Assembly (NCBI RefSeq): GCF_028858725.1
Contig: NC_084773.1
Location: 5,818,350 to 5,882,349, forward strand
Origin: Colius striatus
Lineage: Eukaryota; Chordata; Aves; Coliiformes; Coliidae
DNA: 64,000 bases
Direction of reading: 5' to 3'
Under the pieces are notes generated by a model. The model had not been told where the DNA came from and ran no database searches. It saw only the letters and a program-made list of their open reading frames with translations. Shown piece after piece: positions 47,001-64,000 of the stretch (position 1 is the stretch's first letter; the number at the start of each line of letters is the position of its first letter). The translations under genes and the position numbers were made by a program.

Positions 47001-48230
47001 AGGTGTGTGTGGAGTAATCTCTCCCATTCCACTGGAAATCCAGTTTTGAAATGTTGGAGTGTTGTTACTTGGGAACAAAAAGGGTGAAGCATTGTTGTGC
47101 ATTTGGTCATCATCTCTAATTGGCTTGCAGTGTTGTAACAGCCTTGTATATTAGATAGCTGTCCTGGCTGTCCTCTGGTGATGCTTCCAGCTGCATAGAT
47201 TTTGGCCAATGATGGTCTGCCACAAGCCTGCTGAAGGTAACTCTTAATTTATATATATATATATAAAGAGAAAGCTCAAGTTCAGTAGGAATTATCCTCT
47301 ATACAAAGACTGTGATGCAGTGTAGCAGGCTGTGTTAGCTGGTCAGAGCCACCTAGTCTGTGTGGAATTGGGGAGTGTTGGTTGGATGCTGAAGCTGGAT
47401 ATGCAAGATAAGCCTGTGGCTGAAGACTCTGCTGGTACCTGTCTGTTTCATGAGTAACATTCATACATAAGAGTCTTTTCTAACTCTACATTCTTTTCTC
47501 TGTGTCTCCTTGAGCTGCGCTGAAACTAAGCTCGTGCTGTGCTATGTGTTGTAAATCTTCTAGAGCAGCCAGAAGCTGGGGTCATGCAGCCTGTGGGGGA
47601 ATAAGGACTCTGTCTCTGATCTCTCCTCCTTTCACCATTGCACTGTGTAGAAAACTGAAGTACCTATTTTAAGATGGGACCATTTAAAACTAATTTCTGC
47701 TTGTTACTTCTTGCTAGAGCAGTAATCTGCCAGTTGCAATAGAGAACACCTGGATATAGGTTTTTGCCAGCTATTTCTTACCAGTTTGTGTAAAGGTCAG
47801 GTGCAGTAGCAATGGTTTTCTCAAAGTGGTTAGTAACTGAGACTGCAGGGACAAAAGAATTGACTGTGACACTGTGGAAAGAGAATTGCTTTAGAGAAGT
47901 GGAAGCATTAGGTTAATGATGAAATACAATTTGTTGGTGTTGGGTATCTGGAATGAAATGGGGCTGTTTGGTTCTGGTTGGGAATTCTCCCCAGTAATTT
48001 GTGTTTTCATTTAGTTGAGGAAAATAACTCGGGATTAGGCAGACTTTTCCTCCCTGCAGCTCTCTGTAACCTCTGCCTCTACCTTGGCTGCTTAAAAGCC
48101 GAGAGCTGGTGTATGTTGGTACCAGCATTCTGCGGAGCTCTGATGTCCCCTGGCACAGCGCCGGCAGCGCAACTCGGCTCTATGCTCCTGAGAGGCAAAG
48201 GCCAGCTCCTGGCTTTTCCCAGGGGTGTAG
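38041..48230. other. Long AT-richer spacer
   Basis: I recognise no gene, RNA or interspersed repeat in this stretch. It has a short (AT)n run at 47250-47265. On the minus strand at 46449-46685, two overlapping frames are open with mixed polar composition, but neither matches a family I know. Confidence 0.45.
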
Positions 48231-48680
48231 TCAGGGTCGGTGCCATCCGCTGCAGCTCGGCGGGCTCCAACGAGCCGTGTTTCCTCAGCGCCCGCGGACA
48301 CGGGACCCCCGCATCCCAACCCGCGCCGGTGCCGCTCGCTGTGCGGAGCCGGCCGCTGGGGGGCGCCTGCAGCCTGGCGGTGGCGCGGCGCGGCGGTGGC
48401 GGGGCGCCGCCTGGCGGGGGGCGGTGGGGCTGCAGCCCCGGCGGCTGCCGCTGCCCAGGCGCGAGCTGCGGGGCCCGGGGGGCTTCCCCGGGGGGGCTTT
48501 CGGCGGCACCCGGTGGCGGGCACGGCCAAAGGCGGCGGCCGCCGTCATGCCCGGTGTCTGCAGAAACCGCCAGTCGCTGTGGGGTTTCCTAAAGGCGCTT
48601 GCGAGTGGTGGGTTTGTGCTGCTCGGCTTCGTACGGAGCATGGCTAACCTCACAAGCAGCTTCAATAAACGTCGGCAATA
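48230..48680. promoter_or_regulatory. CpG-rich patch with a short + strand frame and AATAAA
   Basis: This is a short GC- and CpG-rich block about 3.3 kb upstream of the PFKFB4 start. On the + strand an ATG at 48547 opens a 44-codon frame that ends at a TAA overlapping CAATAAACG (AATAAA at 48664-48669). I do not recognise the peptide. It could be an alternative upstream promoter of PFKFB4, a small non-coding transcript, or simply GC-rich DNA. Confidence 0.35.
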
Positions 48681-51600
48681 AGAAAGGGAACGTAGGGAGC
48701 TTGTGCTTTAGCAGCTTTTTATCTTGGAAGTTGCAGTCCCTGTTCTGTTTCAGAAACTTCCCAGAAACGGCTTCTTTGTGCTTTGCTGCGAAATCAGGGA
48801 CACGAGGTATTGGCATCGTCTGGTCAGGGCTGTAAACACAGCGCTGGAACATCTCAGGCTTGACCTCTGGGCCTGGCACAGTGTGGAGACTCCTTTGCTG
48901 CCACCCTGCTCACACAAACCAGATGTTGTGACCTCCAGCTGAGCCCATGTACCCTGAAGTCACAGATGTCTCTGGCTGCATTGCCAGCACTGCAGAAGGG
49001 TTCAGGAGCTGGTTCTTGCAGGCTGTGTCTGCTGGGCTTGTGTGGTGAGTGTGGGTGCCCAGAGGACTGGGAAGTCTTCTTGTCTTTCTCCAAGTACTGA
49101 GCTGATGCGCTGGAGTGAGGGTGGAAAGACAAGAGGCAGAGATGCTGGGTGTTTCATAGGCTGTTGGACTATAAAGTGGCATCCTGGCTAGGGAAATGAG
49201 GTGCATGGAAGTGACTTGCAGGTATTGTGGAACTTGCGTACATCTTATTTACAGATTAAAAGTAGGGTCTACTGTATGATCAAGCAGAAGCCTTGGCTCA
49301 ATGTCCACTTTTATTTCACCCTGGCTCAGAAACAATTACCACGTGCTGTATGTATTAAACTGGAAAAGTTTCCTGACTTGTCAGTCAGTTGTTTGAAAAA
49401 AATAAGTGTAACTCAGTTACTGGACTCAAGCATGTTCTGCTCATGTGCAGGAGCTCAGACTGCTTTTCCTCTTGATGTTCTTCCTCTGCAGAGAGGTGTT
49501 TTTTCAGGTAAGCTTTCAGCTCAACATGGCCCCGAGAGCAGCAACTTTGAGAAAAAGCCTTCCAAGGAGTAAGGGCTTCCCTTGCAGCAAATAAGGCCAA
49601 GTTGGCAGTGTTTCACCTGCAGGGATCAGTCCTGCTTCTCAAGCCTGGATTAAGACAGCGGTTGATGATGACGTGATTGTGCAGAAGGTGATCTCTGACA
49701 CTTATTGGCAATCTACTGAGCAATGTTTGTTCTGTCCCTTTCTGGGAATTGAATGTAGTGCCCTTGAAAACCATGTTTTGAAATGAGATCTCAGAAATGA
49801 CGTGAGATTTCTGTATTTGCTTTCTCTGTGTCCTCAGCCAAATAGCCCATTCCTGCAATGAAGTGTTAAAAACCCAAACTCCTAACCTTTAAATAAGTTT
49901 GAGCAGCATCACAACATCAGTTTGTCATCAAACTGAAGTCTTTGTCACAAAAAATAAAGGCTAGCAGGTGTCCATGCATACCTCTGATGTCACTACAGAC
50001 ACCTGCACAAACTCCTACTCAAGTTTTTCACAGGTGCCATGGGTTTAAATCTGCCTGAGCAAGAAGACAGTTGGGTGACTGTGTGTCTCCTGCTTGGAGG
50101 CAAGAGTGTGGTAGTTCACCCTGCAAACCTCTGAAGAAATGCTATTCTTGTATGAACGCTGTCAGGTCAGCTGTGAGGCAGGTGTGAGTGAGTTTCAGTT
50201 CCTGTGCACTGTGTCTGGATTTGCAGAAAGGAGGTACAGACTCTTTTTTTGTTTGTTTCTGGAAGAGTTTTGTATGTTTTCTACTTAATGCATGTGAAAC
50301 AAGCCCGAGAGGTGTATTTTATGCCAGCATTCCTGTTAATCCGTTATTTCTGTTAAAATTACATCTGTTATGGATCTGCTTGGCTTTACTGGTTAAGAAA
50401 GTTGGAGGATCTTGGTGGTGGCATGTCTCTGCCCTTCAGTCAGTCATCTACTTGTTGCAGTGTTCTGTGTGTGTGTTCGGGAGATGGGCTTCCAGGATTA
50501 ATCTGGAACATATTAAACTCTTCCCGCTTGAAAGTCTTTTGGCAACTGTTGGAACTAAATACATACTTAAGAAAAAAAAACAAGCAGCTTTTAAGCATTC
50601 AAAAACTCCCTCTCTTGGCTCCTAGTTTTCTGACCTGTAACTTCTCTGCCCTTCCCTGCTTTGTCTGGAAACTGAAAATGACAAAATAAGCTAGGGCAAA
50701 AATACAGTGCAGGTGTCTACAGTTGAAGACTAATCAGCCTTGGAGAGAAGGAAATTGACTTAGAAAAGAGGGAAGGGCAGGTCATGTGAACATGGTTTTG
50801 GAAAAACAGAGTTAACTCTCCCTGGAGTATCTCAACAAATGCTTCTGAACTGGTTTTCTGTTTAGAAGGCTACATTTTAGCTTGTAATGGAATAGAAAAC
50901 CAAAAAATGATCCTCAGATGCTCAGCATCTGACTAGTCTGTGTGTGTATATAAATGTACTGGCCTTTGTGTTCAGGTCAGTGTCATAAGTGTCAGTTTCT
51001 CAATGAATAAAAATGAATATGCATGTTGCACTTTACTACTATATTCTGTGGCACTTTACTGCCATAGTCTGTGTTGCATTTATCTTCTGTAAAAGAGATG
51101 TATGTAACAGTGCCATATTGAGCATTTTAGGACTTTGCTCAGCCCAGTTAATAAAGTTTCACTTTTAGAGATAAAGACAACGTTGAAACATGGCTAAACA
51201 CAACACCCAGCTGCCACGCCACTGCTCTCTGCAGTGTGGCATCTTTCCAGTGTAATTTGTGAATAGGTTTTCTTTTTCCTGGTAGCTAAACATGATGTTA
51301 GAAACTTATTGTTTATTTATGGTTTTCTCCATCATTAATTTAGCCTTCGGGTCAAAACAAGGTGAATTGAAGATTGCATTTGATGCATGACTTAAAAGAC
51401 GTTGCATGCTCGCTGAACGTGCTCTTTTTGGGGTTTAAAAAACCAAACCCAGCCCGCCTTTCTGAGGCAGCACCGTGCTCTGTGCAGCTGCACTCTCGGG
51501 GCTGCAGACAGTGCAGCGCCTGCTTCTCCGTGCTCGCTGCCACCCCTGCTCTTGTCTGCTTCCTGCCAAGCGCTGCTTTCCTGCTCCCGCAGCCTGGGGC
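48681..51600. other. Spacer upstream of PFKFB4
   Basis: No recognisable feature was found. A 145-codon frame on the + strand (50188-50625) starts with GTG, is rich in hydrophobic residues of no known family, and is probably chance. Confidence 0.45.
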
Positions 51601-51926
51601 CGGTGCCTGCGCGGCTTGCGCGGGGAACGATGTGAGACACCAACTGCGCGGCACGGCCTGGGCCGGTCGGGCCGCTGTCCCCTGGGGCGGAGGGAGGCTG
51701 CGCGCAGCCTCTGCCGCGAGGGCGCGGGGCGAGCGCCCCGGGCTGCGCGTCCTCCCGCACAAACCGCGGCCTGCAGCTCCGCCCTGCCGGGCTGTGGCGG
51801 GCGGGGGCTCGGTCGCTCCCGCGGGCAGCCTCGCCTCAGGGGCGGCGCGGCCTCGCCCCCGCCGAGCGGAGAGGCGGTGCGGCCCCGCCCGCCGCCACTG
51901 CAGTGGGAGCCGGGAGGCGGGCGAGG

Positions 51927-63487
<11,561 letters not shown>

Positions 63488-64000
63488 TAAGTTTTGAATG
63501 TGTTTGGCTACATGATGCTAATTGTGTTCAAATGGTACCCTGCATAATTTGCTCTTAGAGACTGTGTAAGTTCTACTTTTGTGTGCTCAAGAAGAGACTA
63601 CAGTGTGAAAGTACGTGGAAAAGAAATTCAGGAGAAGGTGGAGAAGTGATTTGTTCAGATTGCTTAAAATGTGGGGTATTTTTTTCTTAATTTTGTCCAT
63701 CAGATGCAGAGAAGGTAAATCCTGGATTCCTTTTTGCTTTTCTGTAGGCTGTGACTGCTGTTGTTCCTTCAGATGTTCCAAGATATTTTCATTCAAAACA
63801 ATGCAGTTTCAAAACATAGCTATTATATTTCTGGTTTTTTTTGGTAGGGTATCAGATAATAGCTGTGACTCTTCTATCTAATTCCTAAAATGCTATTTTA
63901 GAGCTTTTATGTGACTCATAAAAGAAAAACACCCACGTAACTGCTTCTCTTTTTGGTTTGCATACTGGAATTTTTCACCTGGAGTACTCTGAACGTATTT

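Noticed and set aside
50188-50625. 145-codon + strand frame starting at GTG
   Set aside because: It has no family motif, no Kozak ATG start, and hydrophobic low-information composition. It is most likely a chance frame.

Overview
The window is a vertebrate nuclear sequence, almost certainly from a bird. Supporting points are compact GC-rich genes packed with minisatellites, as is typical of small avian chromosomes, CR1 LINE fragments as the only recognisable interspersed repeats, and proteins that match vertebrate orthologues exon by exon. I could not determine the species.

Left part (1-21.9 kb): five genes head-to-tail on the + strand, ZMYND10 (3' end only), RASSF1, TUSC2, HYAL2 and HYAL1. 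This is the gene order of the human 3p21.3 tumour-suppressor/hyaluronidase cluster. Each gene ends in a clear AATAAA. RASSF1, TUSC2 and HYAL2 start in CpG islands; HYAL1 has a TATA-like box instead. RASSF1 encodes a C1/RA/SARAH scaffold with a second, internal first exon (isoform C type). HYAL2 ends in a GPI-anchor-like tail, while HYAL1 is a soluble enzyme. The introns and spacers carry at least five separate minisatellite arrays.

Middle part (21.9-51.6 kb): gene-poor and lower in GC. Its main content is a two-exon minus-strand gene at 23.1-24.5 kb that encodes a complete heat-shock-factor DNA-binding domain of HSFY type. Its second exon is short and was found by reading the minus strand. 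The rest holds a truncated CR1 element (30.2-31.1 kb), a weak candidate terminal exon (33.4-34.0 kb), a CpG island with an orphan first exon (35.75-36.33 kb), a 14-copy 42-bp array open on both strands (37.46-38.04 kb), and a second CpG-rich patch (48.2-48.6 kb).

Right part (51.6-64 kb): the first three coding exons of PFKFB4 on the + strand, with very long introns. The gene runs off the right edge. In human, PFKFB4 lies roughly 2 Mb from the HYAL cluster, so the junction between HYAL1 and PFKFB4 marks a rearrangement relative to mammals. HYAL3 and NAA80, which follow HYAL1 in human, were not seen. No retroviral, LTR or capsid-bearing element was recognised.
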